64,000 nucleotides of DNA from Sphingomonadales bacterium Ga0077557 (GCA_001464615.1 LNFI01000006.1:111056-175055); one strand, 5' to 3'. Shown: positions 1 through 10,100, numbered from the stretch's first letter. The notes: generated by a model from the sequence alone, not told the origin. Program-made: numbers and translations.

Positions 1-726
1 GTTGCGGGCGACGAAACAAGCCTCCCCCGCAATTCGCAGCTTGGCGCAAAGTTCATTCGCCTGGGTCGCGCTGCCGGCATTGACGCGCAACCGGTAGACC
101 GTCTTGCTGCCGACCTTTGCCTGCTGCACCGATTTGCCGAGCGGGGCCAGATAGCTGAACCTTTTGCTGGCCTTGGTCCAGGCGGCGTTGGCCGATGCAT
201 CATCCGGGAAGGAACCGAACTGGACCACGGCACCACCCGCTGCGACCGGCGGCGATTCTACCGCCTTGGGCATGGCCCCTGGCGCCGGCGCCTTCAGCGT
301 TCCGGCTGATGGCGGGACCATGGCGGGCCCCGTCGTGGCAGCGGGTTTGGCGGGGGTAGTCGATGCCTTTGGCATCGGCGCTTCGGGCACGGCTTTCAGA
401 TCGATCGAGGCATTACCGTCGCTTTTGCCTTCGCTGGTTGCAAAGGCGGTGTCGCCCTCCCCTTCAACCTTCATGCCGCCGGGTGAATCGGGCTTTACCT
501 TATAGTTGCCCTCAGCCGCTGCAATCAGCTCGCCAGTTCCTTTGACGAGATTGCTGTGCTGATACCAGTAAATGCCATAGATTGCCGCCGCGATCAGCCC
601 CAGGCCGATCAGCACGAACAAGCCAATCCGCACGATTGACGGGCTATCCCGATAGTCTTCGTCAACGGTTTCCAGCCAGGGCAGCCGGTCTTCGTCGCGA
701 ATGTCATAATCGCCAGCGGTCGCCAT
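1..726 (-). CDS. SPOR-domain inner-membrane protein (3' end outside window)
   Basis: The minus-strand reading frame from the ATG at 726 runs without a stop to the left edge, giving at least 242 residues. It has a charged cytoplasmic N-terminus (MATAGDYDIRDEDRLPWLE), one membrane segment around residues 30-50 (VRIGLFVLIGLGLIAAAIYG), and a long Pro/Ala-rich linker. A SPOR domain begins near residue 165 (VVQFGSFPDDASANAAW, later VYRLRVNAGSATQANELCAKL). SPOR domains bind denuded septal peptidoglycan, so a role at the division site is inferred. The start codon overlaps the argS stop by one base (TGATG), so it is the downstream partner of argS. The last residues are not visible. Confidence 0.85.
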   Translation of the reverse strand, partial: MATAGDYDIRDEDRLPWLETVDEDYRDSPSIVRIGLFVLIGLGLIAAAIYGIYWYQHSNLVKGTGELIAAAEGNYKVKPDSPGGMKVEGEGDTAFATSEGKSDGNASIDLKAVPEAPMPKASTTPAKPAATTGPAMVPPSAGTLKAPAPGAMPKAVESPPVAAGGAVVQFGSFPDDASANAAWTKASKRFSYLAPLGKSVQQAKVGSKTVYRLRVNAGSATQANELCAKLRIAGEACFVARN

Positions 727-2453
727 CAATTCATCTCCTGAACCGCCTCGACACCCATGATGCCCAGGCCGCTACGAATAATCTGTCCTATCGCATCAGC
801 GAGGAAAAGTCGCGCACAGCTAAGCACAGCATTATCTACAATTAGGAAACGCCGATCGGGGCGATCATTGCCGACATTCCATGTCGCATGAAAAAGCGCT
901 GCCAGATCATAGAGATAAAAGGCGATCCGGTGCGGCTCGCGCGCCGCCGCCGCTGTCTCGACGATCCGGGGGAATTGTGCGGCGAGCTTCACCAGCACCA
1001 GCTCTTCTGTATCAAGTTGGGACAGATCGGCCGTCCCACACACGATTCCCGCCTCTGCGGCCCGCCGATGCAGCGATGCGATTCGGGCATGGGCGTACTG
1101 GACATAAAAAACCGGATTGTCCTTCGATGCCTCCACCACCTTGGCGAAATCAAAGTCCATCTGCGCATCTGACTTGCGCGTCAGCATCGTGAAGCGGACG
1201 ACATCTTTGCCGACTTCGTCCACGACATCAGCGAGCGTGACGAAATTGCCGGAGCGCTTTGACATTTTGACCGGTTCACCCGCGCGCAGCAGCCGCACCA
1301 TCTGCACCAGCCGGACGTCGAATTTCTTCTCGCCATTGGTCAGCGCTTGCACCGCCGCGACGATCCGCTTGACCGTGCCGGCATGGTCCGCCCCCCAAAT
1401 GTCGATCATCTCATCGGCGGCTTGCGATTTTTGGTAATGATAGGCGAGATCGGCCCCGAAATAGGTCCATTGCCCAGTCGATTTGCGGATCGGCCGGTCC
1501 TGATCGTCGCCAAATTGCGTCGACCGGAATAGCGGCAGCACGACTGGCTCCCAATCCTCAGGCGTTTCACCTTTCGGCGCTTCTAGGACGCCATCATAGA
1601 TCAGGCCGCGCGACCGGAGCTCAGCCTCGGCCGCCTCGGGCTTTCCAGCCGCCTGCAATTCAGCCTCGGATGAAAACAGGTCGTGATGAATGCCAAGCTT
1701 GGCGAGATCGGCCCTGATCAGCACCAGCATTGCCGCCACCGCCTGTTTACGGAACAGCACCAGCCAGTCGCTCTCGGGCGCACCGACATACCGGTCGCCA
1801 AATTCCTGCGCCAATGCCTGGCCGATCGGGATCAGATAATCGCCGGGGTAGAATCCTTCCGGAATCTCGCCAATGTCTTCCCCCAGCGCCTCGCGGTAGC
1901 GCAGATGGGCTGACCGCGCGAGCGTATCGACCTGGCCACCAGCATCGTTGACATAATATTCGCGGATGACCTTATGCCCGGAAAATTCGAGCAAGCTGGC
2001 CAGCGCATCGCCTACCACCGCGCCCCGGCAATGCCCCATATGCATGGGCCCGGTCGGGTTGGCGGAGACATATTCGACATTGACCACAGATTTGCTTGCC
2101 GGTGTCGTGCGGCCATAGCCATCGCCCTGATCAATGATCGCGGCCAGTTCGCTGCGCCAGGTGGCATCGGTCAGCGTCATGTTGATGAAGCCAGGACCGG
2201 CCACGGCAACGCTCCCCACCTCGGGCAGCGCGCGCAACTGCTCGGCGATCTTGTCGGCGAGCGCACGCGGGTTGGTGGCCGCCGGCTTGGCGAGCACCAT
2301 CGCCGCATTGGTCGCCAGGTCGCCGTGGCTGGCGTCGCGCGGCGGCTCCACCGTCACGTTTCGCCGCTCCAGCCCACCCGGCAGGTCACCAGAGGCGACC
2401 AGTGCATCAAGGGCGGCATCGATATGCGCGGCAAACCGGTGGTAAAGCGTCAT
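726..2453 (-). CDS. argS: Arginyl-tRNA synthetase
   Basis: Class I aminoacyl-tRNA synthetase of about 575 residues, charging tRNA-Arg in the cytoplasm. The N-terminal tRNA-binding domain is followed by the HIGH-like signature HMGHCRGAVVGDAL after SANPTGPM. The KMSKR-like loop appears as KMSKRSGNFV, followed by the DALR anticodon-binding domain. The frame is open to 2540, but the ATG at 2453 (MTLYHRFAAHIDAAL) fits the family N-terminus, and the residues upstream of it look non-coding. It is translationally coupled to the SPOR gene downstream. Confidence 0.96.
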   Translation of the reverse strand: MTLYHRFAAHIDAALDALVASGDLPGGLERRNVTVEPPRDASHGDLATNAAMVLAKPAATNPRALADKIAEQLRALPEVGSVAVAGPGFINMTLTDATWRSELAAIIDQGDGYGRTTPASKSVVNVEYVSANPTGPMHMGHCRGAVVGDALASLLEFSGHKVIREYYVNDAGGQVDTLARSAHLRYREALGEDIGEIPEGFYPGDYLIPIGQALAQEFGDRYVGAPESDWLVLFRKQAVAAMLVLIRADLAKLGIHHDLFSSEAELQAAGKPEAAEAELRSRGLIYDGVLEAPKGETPEDWEPVVLPLFRSTQFGDDQDRPIRKSTGQWTYFGADLAYHYQKSQAADEMIDIWGADHAGTVKRIVAAVQALTNGEKKFDVRLVQMVRLLRAGEPVKMSKRSGNFVTLADVVDEVGKDVVRFTMLTRKSDAQMDFDFAKVVEASKDNPVFYVQYAHARIASLHRRAAEAGIVCGTADLSQLDTEELVLVKLAAQFPRIVETAAAAREPHRIAFYLYDLAALFHATWNVGNDRPDRRFLIVDNAVLSCARLFLADAIGQIIRSGLGIMGVEAVQEMN

Positions 2454-2579
2454 TGAGTGTTCCAATGCTTGGTAGGATGGCCCCGTTAGCGGATCGCGGC
2501 GTGCGGAGCAAAGGGGCTGGACTTGACACGCAAGCGCCATGCCGCGTCACTGCGGGGCGTTGTTCTCGTCAATCTTCCC

Positions 2580-2673
2580 GTCACCCCGGACTTGTTCCGG
2601 GGCCCACCGTGGTCAATAAACCGCAAGCGTTGCGTGGTCACCACGGTAGGCTCCGGAACAAGTCCGGGGTGAC
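2580..2673. repeat. Inverted repeat with perfect 21-bp arms
   Basis: Positions 2580-2600 are an exact reverse complement of 2653-2673 (arm starts GTCACCCCGGACTTGTTCCG). The inner flanks (2601-2615 and about 2637-2652) also pair imperfectly around a loop of roughly 20 bases. It lies in the 267-bp gap between the divergent argS and M20 peptidase genes. No gene is visible inside. It resembles dispersed palindromic repeats of alphaproteobacterial genomes; its family was not verified. Confidence 0.8.
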
Positions 2674-2720
2674 GAAGAAATTGGTGCCTTAATCAACGCG
2701 CACACACCGGAGACTGTCGC

Positions 2721-3965
2721 ATGCGCCTTCGCCACGCCGCCCTCATCGCTTCGCTGTTGGCCTCGACGCCTGTCCTCGCCGCCTCAACCGGCAAGAACAG
2801 CCCCGTCTGGAAGGCAGCGGCGGCGGCCCGTGCCGATCAGCTCGCGATGCTCGAAAAGCTGGTCAACATCGATTCCGGCACCGGCGACAAGGTCAGCGGG
2901 CAAAAGGCATCCGAATTCGTCGCCGAACAATTGCGCGCGCTGGGCATGACGGTGGAACTCGTGCCCGCTGAGCTCCCCACCCTGCCCGATAATGTCGTCG
3001 CCACGCTGAAGGGGACCGGCAAGGGCCGCATCCTGATGATCGCGCATACCGATACGGTGTTCGGTCCTGGCACCGTGGCCACGCGTCCCTTCCGCACCGA
3101 TGCCACGCGCGCCTATGGCCCCGGCGTGTCGGACGAAAAGGGCGGCGTGATCGAAGGGATTTTCGCGATCCGCCTGCTGCGCGAGCTGAAATTCAGTGAC
3201 TTCGCCCAGATCACTTTCCTGATCGAAACCTCGGAGGAAGGCGGGTCGCAGGGCACGCGCGGGCTGATTTCCCGGTTGCTGAACAATGCCGATGCCGAGC
3301 TAAACCTGGAACCCGGTGATGCACCGGACCGGCTGACCGTGTGGCGCAAGGGCAGCAATGCCTTCACCATTTCAGTCAAGGGCCGTCCCGCCCATGCCGG
3401 CGTCGCCCCGCAGGACGGGCGCAATGCCGCGCTTGAGCTGGTCCACCAGATACAGCTCGCGGATTCCCTTCCCAAGACCGGCGACGGTGTCACCGCCAAT
3501 CTGACGCTGATGAAAGCCGGTTCGCGCTACAACATCATCCCGGAAGACGCAGAAGCCATCTTTAATGTGCGCATCCGCACCAAGGCGCAGGGGGACGAGA
3601 TCGACGCCCAGTTCCGCCGCAATGCGCAAACGATTGCCGTCCCCGATACCGCTGTCTCCGTCAGCCGCCGGGTCAGCTTTCCGCCGCTGCCCGACAATGG
3701 CGCCACGGATGATCTCGCCGATCGCGCCGAACGTATTTACGCGGCGGCGGGGTTAAAGATCACCCGTGGTGGCAATGGCGGTGCGTCAGAATCCGCACTT
3801 GCCCATGAAGCAGGCGTTGCCGCGCTCGACGGGCTTGGCCCAGTCGGCGGCGGATTCCATTCCGAGCTGGAGTTTCTGGAACTCAGCTCGCTCACCCCGC
3901 GCCTCTATCTGCTCACGAGCCTGATCATGGACCTGGGCCGCAATCCACCGGCACGCGCGCAATAA
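2721..3965 (+). CDS. Secreted M20 family zinc metallopeptidase (glutamate carboxypeptidase type)
   Basis: Protein of 414 residues with a signal peptide (MRLRHAALIASLLASTPVLAAS), so probably periplasmic. M20 metal ligands are visible: the HTDTVF motif (His and catalytic Asp), an Asp in GPGVSDEKGGV, and the catalytic/ligand Glu pair in ETSEEGG. The central dimerisation domain carries the HAGVAPQDGRNA motif. The closest family is the carboxypeptidase G2 type, which releases C-terminal glutamate from folates or peptides; the exact substrate is not determinable here. It stands alone on the plus strand, convergent with the dGTPase-like gene one base downstream of its stop. Confidence 0.9.
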   Translation: MRLRHAALIASLLASTPVLAASTGKNSPVWKAAAAARADQLAMLEKLVNIDSGTGDKVSGQKASEFVAEQLRALGMTVELVPAELPTLPDNVVATLKGTGKGRILMIAHTDTVFGPGTVATRPFRTDATRAYGPGVSDEKGGVIEGIFAIRLLRELKFSDFAQITFLIETSEEGGSQGTRGLISRLLNNADAELNLEPGDAPDRLTVWRKGSNAFTISVKGRPAHAGVAPQDGRNAALELVHQIQLADSLPKTGDGVTANLTLMKAGSRYNIIPEDAEAIFNVRIRTKAQGDEIDAQFRRNAQTIAVPDTAVSVSRRVSFPPLPDNGATDDLADRAERIYAAAGLKITRGGNGGASESALAHEAGVAALDGLGPVGGGFHSELEFLELSSLTPRLYLLTSLIMDLGRNPPARAQ

Positions 3966-3966
3966 G

Positions 3967-5145
3967 CTAAAACCCCTCGGGCAGATCGATTGGCCCGACA
4001 ATTTCACGGTAGCGGCCAATCGCATATCGGTCGGTCATCCCCGCGATGAAGTCGGCGATGTGGCGGCTGCGCTGTGGCTCATCCGCGGGCAAGCGGGCCG
4101 CCCAGCCATCAGGCATCCGGGTGGGATCAGCGCGGTAGGCCGCGAAGAGTCCGCCGACAATACCCTCGGCAATCGTTGCTGCCGCCAGCTGGCGGGGATG
4201 GTGATAGAGCTGCGCATACATGAAGCGCTTCAGCACGCGCTCCTCTTCGCGCATCGCGTCAGAAAAGCCGACCAGACAGCGGCCAGCCCCGCGCACATCA
4301 TCGACTGAACCAACCCCGGCACCGGCAATCCGCGCCCGTGTCTCGGCAATCAAATCGGCGACCATCTCGCCAATCTGGGTACGGATCAGCTCGCCGATCA
4401 ATCGGGTTGGCGGCACATCGTGGAAGCGCGCGCGGACATCGCGCCAGATGCGGGCAACGATCGGCACATCCAGCAGCTGATCGAGCGTCAGCAGGCCTGC
4501 GCGCAAACCATCGTCGATATCGTGATTGTCATAAGCGATATCGTCCGCAATCGCCGCCACCTGCGCCTCAAGCGACGGCCACCGCGTCAAATCCAGCGGC
4601 AATGCAGCATCCGCCTCCGCCAGCGCCCAACCGGGCGCGGTCACCGGGCCGTTATGCTTGGCCAGCCCCTCCAGCATTTCCCAGCTCAGGTTCAGCCCAG
4701 TCCAGCGCGGATAGGGGGCCTCGATCGTCATCAGCGCGCGCAGCGTGTGGCCGTTATGGTCAAAGCCGCCCTGCCCCGCCAGCGCCTTGGTCAGCGCTGC
4801 CTCACCGGCATGGCCAAAGGGCGGATGGCCAATATCATGCGCCAGGCACAGAGCCTCAGTCAGATCCTCGTTCAGCCCCAGTGCCCGCGCGATCGTTCGC
4901 CCGATTTGGGCGACTTCCAGGCTATGTGTCAGCCTGACGCGGAAATGATCGCCATCGGGGGCCATGAACACCTGGGTCTTGTGGCGCAGTCGGCGAAAAC
5001 TAATCGAATGGATAATCCGGTCGCGGTCACGCTGAAACACGTCGCGCGGGCCCCGAGGAAGGTCGGGCGCGGTCGCGTTTTGTTCTTCGTGGAGACGACC
5101 TTTGCTGCGCGCCGGGTGGGAAGCCCAGGGCGCATGCACGCTCAT
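3967..5145 (-). CDS. Deoxyguanosinetriphosphate triphosphohydrolase-like HD protein
   Basis: Protein of 392 residues with an HD phosphohydrolase core. Visible motifs are FRRLRHKTQVF, the first metal His in RLTHSLEVAQIGR, and the doublet in CLAHDIGHPPFGHAGE. This is the Dgt-like family that removes triphosphate from dNTPs and affects nucleotide pools; specificity for dGTP cannot be judged from sequence. The ATG at 5145 overlaps the stop of the upstream SPOR gene by four bases (ATGA), implying translational coupling. The stop lies next to the end of the convergent M20 gene. Confidence 0.92.
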   Translation of the reverse strand: MSVHAPWASHPARSKGRLHEEQNATAPDLPRGPRDVFQRDRDRIIHSISFRRLRHKTQVFMAPDGDHFRVRLTHSLEVAQIGRTIARALGLNEDLTEALCLAHDIGHPPFGHAGEAALTKALAGQGGFDHNGHTLRALMTIEAPYPRWTGLNLSWEMLEGLAKHNGPVTAPGWALAEADAALPLDLTRWPSLEAQVAAIADDIAYDNHDIDDGLRAGLLTLDQLLDVPIVARIWRDVRARFHDVPPTRLIGELIRTQIGEMVADLIAETRARIAGAGVGSVDDVRGAGRCLVGFSDAMREEERVLKRFMYAQLYHHPRQLAAATIAEGIVGGLFAAYRADPTRMPDGWAARLPADEPQRSRHIADFIAGMTDRYAIGRYREIVGPIDLPEGF

Positions 5146-7157
5146 TTGGCCGGTAGCTTGTCGATCTTCTGCCCAGCTTCGCTGGCGAAGACAAAACCCG
5201 TCAGCCCGGATTTGGCGATCTGATTGACAAAGCCCTGCGCCTCATCGTCGCTCTTGAAGGGGCCGGCCAGCAGGCGATTGGTGAAGCGCAGCGGCGTCGT
5301 ATAAGCACCCCGCGCCTTGAACGCCGCCGGCGCTTTGTCGCGCAGTTTTGCCCATTCACGCGGCAAATCGCGCACGCTGGAGCCTCCGGCCACCTGCACC
5401 CAAATCCGTGCCGGATTAGCCTTTGCCACTTTGGCCTTGGCCGCTTTTTCGTCGGCCGCTTTCTTGTCCGCGAGCTTCTTTTCTGCGGCGGCCTTTTCGG
5501 CGGCGGCCTTCTTCTCGGCTGCCTTTTTGTCAAGAAGAGTCGGCTTGCTGGCAACTGCAACCGCGGTCGGCGCTTCGGCAGCGTCTGCCTCTGCGGGCTT
5601 GGCAACCACCGGCCCAACGCCGAGTTCAGACGCAGGCACGCCAATGGTAGCAATGATCCGGGCCAGGATCGATTCCTCGCTCGCAATCGGCTTTGGTCGC
5701 GCCGCTTCCGGGGCGGGCACAGGCGCAGCAATGATCGGCGGCGCCTGCACAGCCACGGTGTCCACGGGCGTCTGTGGGGCAGCGGCTGGTGGTGGCGAAA
5801 CGGGCGTCGGCACCGGCGTTGGAACGGATGCCGCGACTTCCTTGACGATTGGCGGCGGCGCAACCCGCTCAAGTGTCGCCAGTTGGACCGGTGGCGCAGC
5901 GACACGCGGCGAGGCTTCAACAGGCACAGGCGGTAACGGCCTTGCCTCTGTGGTAGCAACCGCCACAGGAACCTCGCGCACCGGCACGATCACCGGTGGC
6001 ATTGACCGCGGCGGTGGCGGCGTCACCAGCGTTGGGACCGGTGTAGCGTCCATCGCCCGCGCTGACCGGCTTGCCAGCACGACGGGGGATTCAGCCGCTG
6101 GCGCCGACACCTGCGGCACATTCACCTGCGCAACAGTTGGCGCTACCGATGGAGGCGTTGGACTCGCTCTTGGTATTGGCGACACCATCGCCACGCGCGG
6201 CGGCGGCGGCAATTGCGGGATAGGCGGCGGCGGCGGTGCAACCGTCGCGACCGCAACCGGCTCACCACGCCCCCGTCGGCGGTCGCGCTTTAACGTCGCC
6301 CGATCGCGCACCGGCACCGCCTGCGCAGCGACCTGCACTGGCGGCGCTTCATAGGGCAAGGGCGGCAATACCGGAATCAACCGCGCATCGGCAATCCGCT
6401 CAGGCGTCGCCCGCACCTCGCCAAAATGGACAGCAAAGGCGCGGTCGGCGGCGCTCAGGGTCGGCAATATCCGAAAAAACGGCAGCAAGCCGCTCGCCAT
6501 TTCGCCCGGCAACATGCTGGTGGCAATCCGCTCCGCCCCCGGCACATCGCCCGTCATCGCCAACACAAAGGCGCGGACCCGCCAAGCGGCGCGATCGCTC
6601 CGCCGCAACAGCGCGTCGATCTGCTCAAGTGCCAGATCGCGCTTCCCCGAAATCCCCAGTGACAGCGCATATCGGCGCTGCGTTTCATCATCATTCCGGC
6701 GCTTGAGCGCGCGACGATAGGTGCGTTGCGCGCGTTCCTGTTCGCCGATCAGATCAAAAGCGAGCGCCCGTTCGGCACCGATGGATTCGAGATCATAGCC
6801 AAGCGCCTCTGCCTCAGCGAACAGGCCCAGCGCCTCGCCGGGGCGGCCAAGCTGCACCAGGGTGCGCGCCTTGCCCGATTTGATCTCCCCATTATTGGGG
6901 CTGATCCGCTCCGCGCGCTGGAAAAAAGCCGCCGCGGCATCGATGTCGCCAAGCTTCAGCGTCAACTCGCCAGCATTGATCAATGCCCGCAAATCAAAAG
7001 GATTGCTCCCCAAAATCCGCATTTCCGCCGCCAGTGCATCGGCATCGGGGGTTGGCCCCGGCATCATCTGCAATTGCCCCGCCATTGCGGGCGCAATGCT
7101 CCACAGCACCGGCGCAGCCAGCAAGACAGCGGCAAAGGGGAGCATCCGCGCGTTCAT
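5142..7157 (-). CDS. TPR and SPOR domain secreted/periplasmic protein
   Basis: Protein of about 671 residues from the ATG at 7157, chosen because a GGAG lies about nine bases upstream and a signal peptide follows (MNARMLPFAAVLLAAPVL...AMAG). Residues of roughly 40-230 form TPR-like helices (for example LINAGELTLKLGDIDAAAAFF). A long proline/valine-rich linker follows, then a Lys/Ala/Glu-rich coiled coil (AEKKAAAEKAAAEKK) and a C-terminal SPOR domain (IWVQVAGG...RLLAGPFKSDDEAQGFV). SPOR binds septal glycan, so a cell envelope or division role is inferred. It follows ftsZ after a hairpin and is coupled to the dGTPase-like gene. Confidence 0.88.
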   Translation of the reverse strand: MNARMLPFAAVLLAAPVLWSIAPAMAGQLQMMPGPTPDADALAAEMRILGSNPFDLRALINAGELTLKLGDIDAAAAFFQRAERISPNNGEIKSGKARTLVQLGRPGEALGLFAEAEALGYDLESIGAERALAFDLIGEQERAQRTYRRALKRRNDDETQRRYALSLGISGKRDLALEQIDALLRRSDRAAWRVRAFVLAMTGDVPGAERIATSMLPGEMASGLLPFFRILPTLSAADRAFAVHFGEVRATPERIADARLIPVLPPLPYEAPPVQVAAQAVPVRDRATLKRDRRRGRGEPVAVATVAPPPPPIPQLPPPPRVAMVSPIPRASPTPPSVAPTVAQVNVPQVSAPAAESPVVLASRSARAMDATPVPTLVTPPPPRSMPPVIVPVREVPVAVATTEARPLPPVPVEASPRVAAPPVQLATLERVAPPPIVKEVAASVPTPVPTPVSPPPAAAPQTPVDTVAVQAPPIIAAPVPAPEAARPKPIASEESILARIIATIGVPASELGVGPVVAKPAEADAAEAPTAVAVASKPTLLDKKAAEKKAAAEKAAAEKKLADKKAADEKAAKAKVAKANPARIWVQVAGGSSVRDLPREWAKLRDKAPAAFKARGAYTTPLRFTNRLLAGPFKSDDEAQGFVNQIAKSGLTGFVFASEAGQKIDKLPAK

Positions 7158-7225
7158 CAGATCTCCGCTAGAACCGAGCAGGCGTGATCGGGCAATGTCC
7201 CCGATCAGCACAAACGCCAGAACGA

Positions 7226-7252
7226 GGCGTGCCGGCGGTGAACCGGCACGCC
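7226..7252 (-). terminator. Hairpin just downstream of ftsZ
   Basis: A perfect 10-bp stem (7226-7235 with 7243-7252, GGCGTGCCGG) with a 7-base loop lies 8 bases beyond the ftsZ stop in the minus direction. No strong T-run follows, so it may be a weak intrinsic terminator or an mRNA 3'-end stabiliser. Confidence 0.6.
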
Positions 7253-7259
7253 GCGTGCG

Positions 7260-8720
7260 TTACTGATTATTCTGGCGGTGCAGGAAGCGAGGGATATCAA
7301 CCGGGTCCTTACCCAGGGGATCGTCATCGCGCCCGGCACCCCGGGTGACGTTGGACATCCGTTCGAACAACGTGCCGCCGATCTTGCCGCGCGGCGGCGC
7401 TTCTGGCGCGGGCGGCGGCGTTTCAGCAACGGGTTCTGGCGCTGGCTCGGCTGCATCGGCGGCGCCCGGCGACAACCACCGCACGCCTTCGCCCTCGGTA
7501 ACCGGTTCGTCGCCAAAGCTTGGCATGCTCGGCACAGCCGCGTCGGCGCCCAGCACGAGTTCGTCATCGGCTGATTCAGCGGCGGGTGCCGCGTCCGCCA
7601 TGGTTTCATCGGCAGCCGGATCGAACGCAACCGGCACGGGCGCGCTGACCGGCTCGCTCACTGGCATGGGTTCGGCGGCAACAGGGGCTTCGCTGCGGCG
7701 CGGCGTTGCAAAGCTGAAGGCGCGCGAAGGTTCAGGCGCGGCCTGTGGACGCGCCTCGGCTTCGATGCCGGTCGCGACAACCGAAACGCGGATCTTGCCA
7801 TCGAGATCGGAGTTAAACGCCGATCCCCAGATGATGTTCGCTTCTGGATCGACCAGTTCCCGGATATGATTGGCGGCTTCGTCGACTTCGAGCAGGCGCA
7901 TGTCCTCGCCGCCCGTGATCGAGATGATCACGCCTTTCGCCCCCTGCATCGACACCCCGTCGAGCAGCGGATTGGCGATCGCCTTCTGCGCCGCCACAAT
8001 CGCGCGATCGTCACCCTCGGCTTCGCCGGTGCCCATCATCGCCTTGCCCATTTCCTGCATCACCGACCGGACGTCGGCGAAATCCAGGTTGATCAGGCCG
8101 GGCATCACCATCAAATCGGTGATGCCGCGCACACCCTGCTGCAACACTTCATCAGCCATTTCAAAGGCTTCTTTGAAGGTCGTATTGGCGTTGGCGATCA
8201 GGAACAAATTCTGGTTGGGGATGACGATCAGCGTATCGACATATTTCTGCAGTTCTTCGATGCCCGCTTCAGCCGCCTTGGCGCGGCGGTTGCCCTCGAA
8301 CGCGAAAGGTTTGGTCACCACGCCGACGGTAAGGATACCAAGATCCCGTGCTGCCTTGGCGATAACCGGCGCAGCGCCAGTGCCCGTGCCGCCGCCCATG
8401 CCTGCGGCGATGAAGCACATATGCGCGCCTTCCAGCATCTTGGTGATCGACTCAATCGTCTCTTCCGCTGCTGCGCGCCCGATTTCCGGCCGTGAACCAG
8501 CGCCAAGTCCCTGGGTGATCTTGGCACCAAGCTGCACACGCTGCGGCGCGGTCGATTGCTTCAGCGCCTGCGCATCGGTGTTGGCGACGAGGAAATCGAC
8601 GCCCTGCACATTTGCCCGCATCATGTTGGTGATGGCATTGCCGCCAGCGCCGCCGACCCCGATAACCGCAATGCGCGGGGTCAACTCATCAACGTCGGGT
8701 GGAAGGAATTCGATGCTCAT
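7260..8720 (-). CDS. ftsZ: Cell division GTPase FtsZ
   Basis: Tubulin homologue of about 486 residues that polymerises into the Z ring. The N-terminus [15 protein letters not shown], the tubulin signature [13 protein letters not shown] and the T7 loop (FADVRSVMQ) are visible. A Pro/Ala/Glu-rich linker of about 120 residues follows, then the conserved C-terminal peptide [12 protein letters not shown] that binds FtsA. The start is the ATG at 8720, behind GGAGACAGGGCG; the open frame continues upstream without conservation. The 113-bp gap from ftsA is relatively AT-rich and probably carries its own promoter (a candidate -35 TTTGCT and -10 GATAAA spaced 17 bp, inference). It is the last gene of the dcw cluster. 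Confidence 0.98.
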   Translation of the reverse strand: MSIEFLPPDVDELTPRIAVIGVGGAGGNAITNMMRANVQGVDFLVANTDAQALKQSTAPQRVQLGAKITQGLGAGSRPEIGRAAAEETIESITKMLEGAHMCFIAAGMGGGTGTGAAPVIAKAARDLGILTVGVVTKPFAFEGNRRAKAAEAGIEELQKYVDTLIVIPNQNLFLIANANTTFKEAFEMADEVLQQGVRGITDLMVMPGLINLDFADVRSVMQEMGKAMMGTGEAEGDDRAIVAAQKAIANPLLDGVSMQGAKGVIISITGGEDMRLLEVDEAANHIRELVDPEANIIWGSAFNSDLDGKIRVSVVATGIEAEARPQAAPEPSRAFSFATPRRSEAPVAAEPMPVSEPVSAPVPVAFDPAADETMADAAPAAESADDELVLGADAAVPSMPSFGDEPVTEGEGVRWLSPGAADAAEPAPEPVAETPPPAPEAPPRGKIGGTLFERMSNVTRGAGRDDDPLGKDPVDIPRFLHRQNNQ

Positions 8721-8833
8721 CGCCCTGTCTCCGTGGCGGCCCGGCGACACCGGACCCCTTATTTATCTCCGCCGTTCTGCACCAAGCAAACCGGCGACTC
8801 TAGCCCCTATCACGATGTTGCTGTCGTAATTCT

Positions 8834-10096
8834 TTAATAATTTGCCTTGAACGTCTGAATCAGCCGCCCAAACAGGGCAAATCCCTTGGGCCGAACCACC
8901 ATTTGATGCGCTGCTGATACTGATCGCAGATCGACCGGGTTTGACGCTGCATAATGGGCCAACCCCGCCAGCGTTGCAAAAGCCGGGCCGCTATGCGCCT
9001 CTGGCAGTGCCGTCAGCCCGCGTGGCCGCCCAACCCGCACCGACCGCCCAAGCGCGGCCTGCGCGTAATCGGCAATGCCCTTCAATTCCGCGCCACCGCC
9101 GGTCAACACCACCTGGCGGCCCACAGGCCCTTCAAAGCCAAGCTCGGTCAGCGCCTTTTGCACTTCGCTCATCAGATGATCGAGCCGCTGGCGGATCACC
9201 GCGATCAGCTGCGCCCGGGTAATCCGCGCGCCGTCGCTATTGTCATCCTCGGCAGAGATCGGCGCGACGTCGATCATGTCATGATTGTCGCGCGGCGACG
9301 CGTTGGCCGAACCATAAAAACACTTCATCCGCTCGGCCTGAGTCCGTCGCGTGCCAAAAGCGCTGGCGATATCGTCGGTAATGTCGGCCGCACCGATCGG
9401 GATCGAGGTGAGCCCCACCAGCATGCCCCCGGCGAACAGCGAGACATTGGTGATGCCTGCCCCCATTTCGACAAGCGCCACGCCAAGTTCGCGCTCTTCA
9501 TCGGACAAACAGGCCATGCCCGTCGCCACCGGCGAGGCGATGATCGATTTCACCTCAAGATGCGCCGATCGGACGCAGAGATCGAGGTTGCGGACCGGCG
9601 ATCCGTCCGCTGCCACCACATGAATGTGGACGCCCAGCCGATCAGCATGAAGGCCAAGCGGCTTCTTCACCCCCGTCAGCCCGTCAAGCGTATAGAGCGT
9701 CGGCTGTGCGTGCAGCACCATGCGTCCTGCCGGATCGATTGAATCGCGTCCCGCCGCCAGCAGCTCATCGATATCGCCCTGCTCGATCCGGTGGCCGCCC
9801 AATTCGACCTCGACTGAGGCGACATCGGACACCAGGCTGCCCGCCGAAAAGCTCACCCAGACATTCTCGATGTTCAGGCCGGCAATCCGCTCGGCCTGCT
9901 CGACGGCTTCTCGCACTGCTGCCTCGGTCGCGGCCATATCGGCGATATAGCCACGCTTGACGCCACGGCTTTCGCGCTGGCCGGTGCCAAGCACCACCAA
10001 TTCGCCGCCTTCGGCCTTTTGCGCGATCATCGCCGAGACCTTGGACGATCCGATATCGAGCGCGGTGATCAACCCTTCGGGAGCCGTTTTCGCCAT
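8834..10096 (-). CDS. ftsA: Cell division protein FtsA
   Basis: Actin-like ATPase of 420 residues that tethers FtsZ to the membrane. The nucleotide-binding strand TALDIGSSKVSAMI is at the N-terminus, followed by the SHS2/1C domain (NIENVWVSFSAG) and the phosphate-2 motif (ALVEMGAGITNVSLF). The adenosine motif VVLTGGGAELKGI and a basic amphipathic C-terminal tail (FALFGRLIQTFKANY) complete it. The ATG at 10096 was chosen because the long upstream in-frame extension is ftsQ in another frame. The gap to ftsQ is only four bases. Confidence 0.97.
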   Translation of the reverse strand: MAKTAPEGLITALDIGSSKVSAMIAQKAEGGELVVLGTGQRESRGVKRGYIADMAATEAAVREAVEQAERIAGLNIENVWVSFSAGSLVSDVASVEVELGGHRIEQGDIDELLAAGRDSIDPAGRMVLHAQPTLYTLDGLTGVKKPLGLHADRLGVHIHVVAADGSPVRNLDLCVRSAHLEVKSIIASPVATGMACLSDEERELGVALVEMGAGITNVSLFAGGMLVGLTSIPIGAADITDDIASAFGTRRTQAERMKCFYGSANASPRDNHDMIDVAPISAEDDNSDGARITRAQLIAVIRQRLDHLMSEVQKALTELGFEGPVGRQVVLTGGGAELKGIADYAQAALGRSVRVGRPRGLTALPEAHSGPAFATLAGLAHYAASNPVDLRSVSAAHQMVVRPKGFALFGRLIQTFKANY

Positions 10097-10100
10097 GATC

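Noticed and set aside
5317..6354. Long plus-strand frame (345 codons) rich in Gly/Thr
   Set aside because: It is antisense to the Pro/Val-rich linker of the TPR/SPOR gene; low-complexity GC-rich sequence keeps the frame open.
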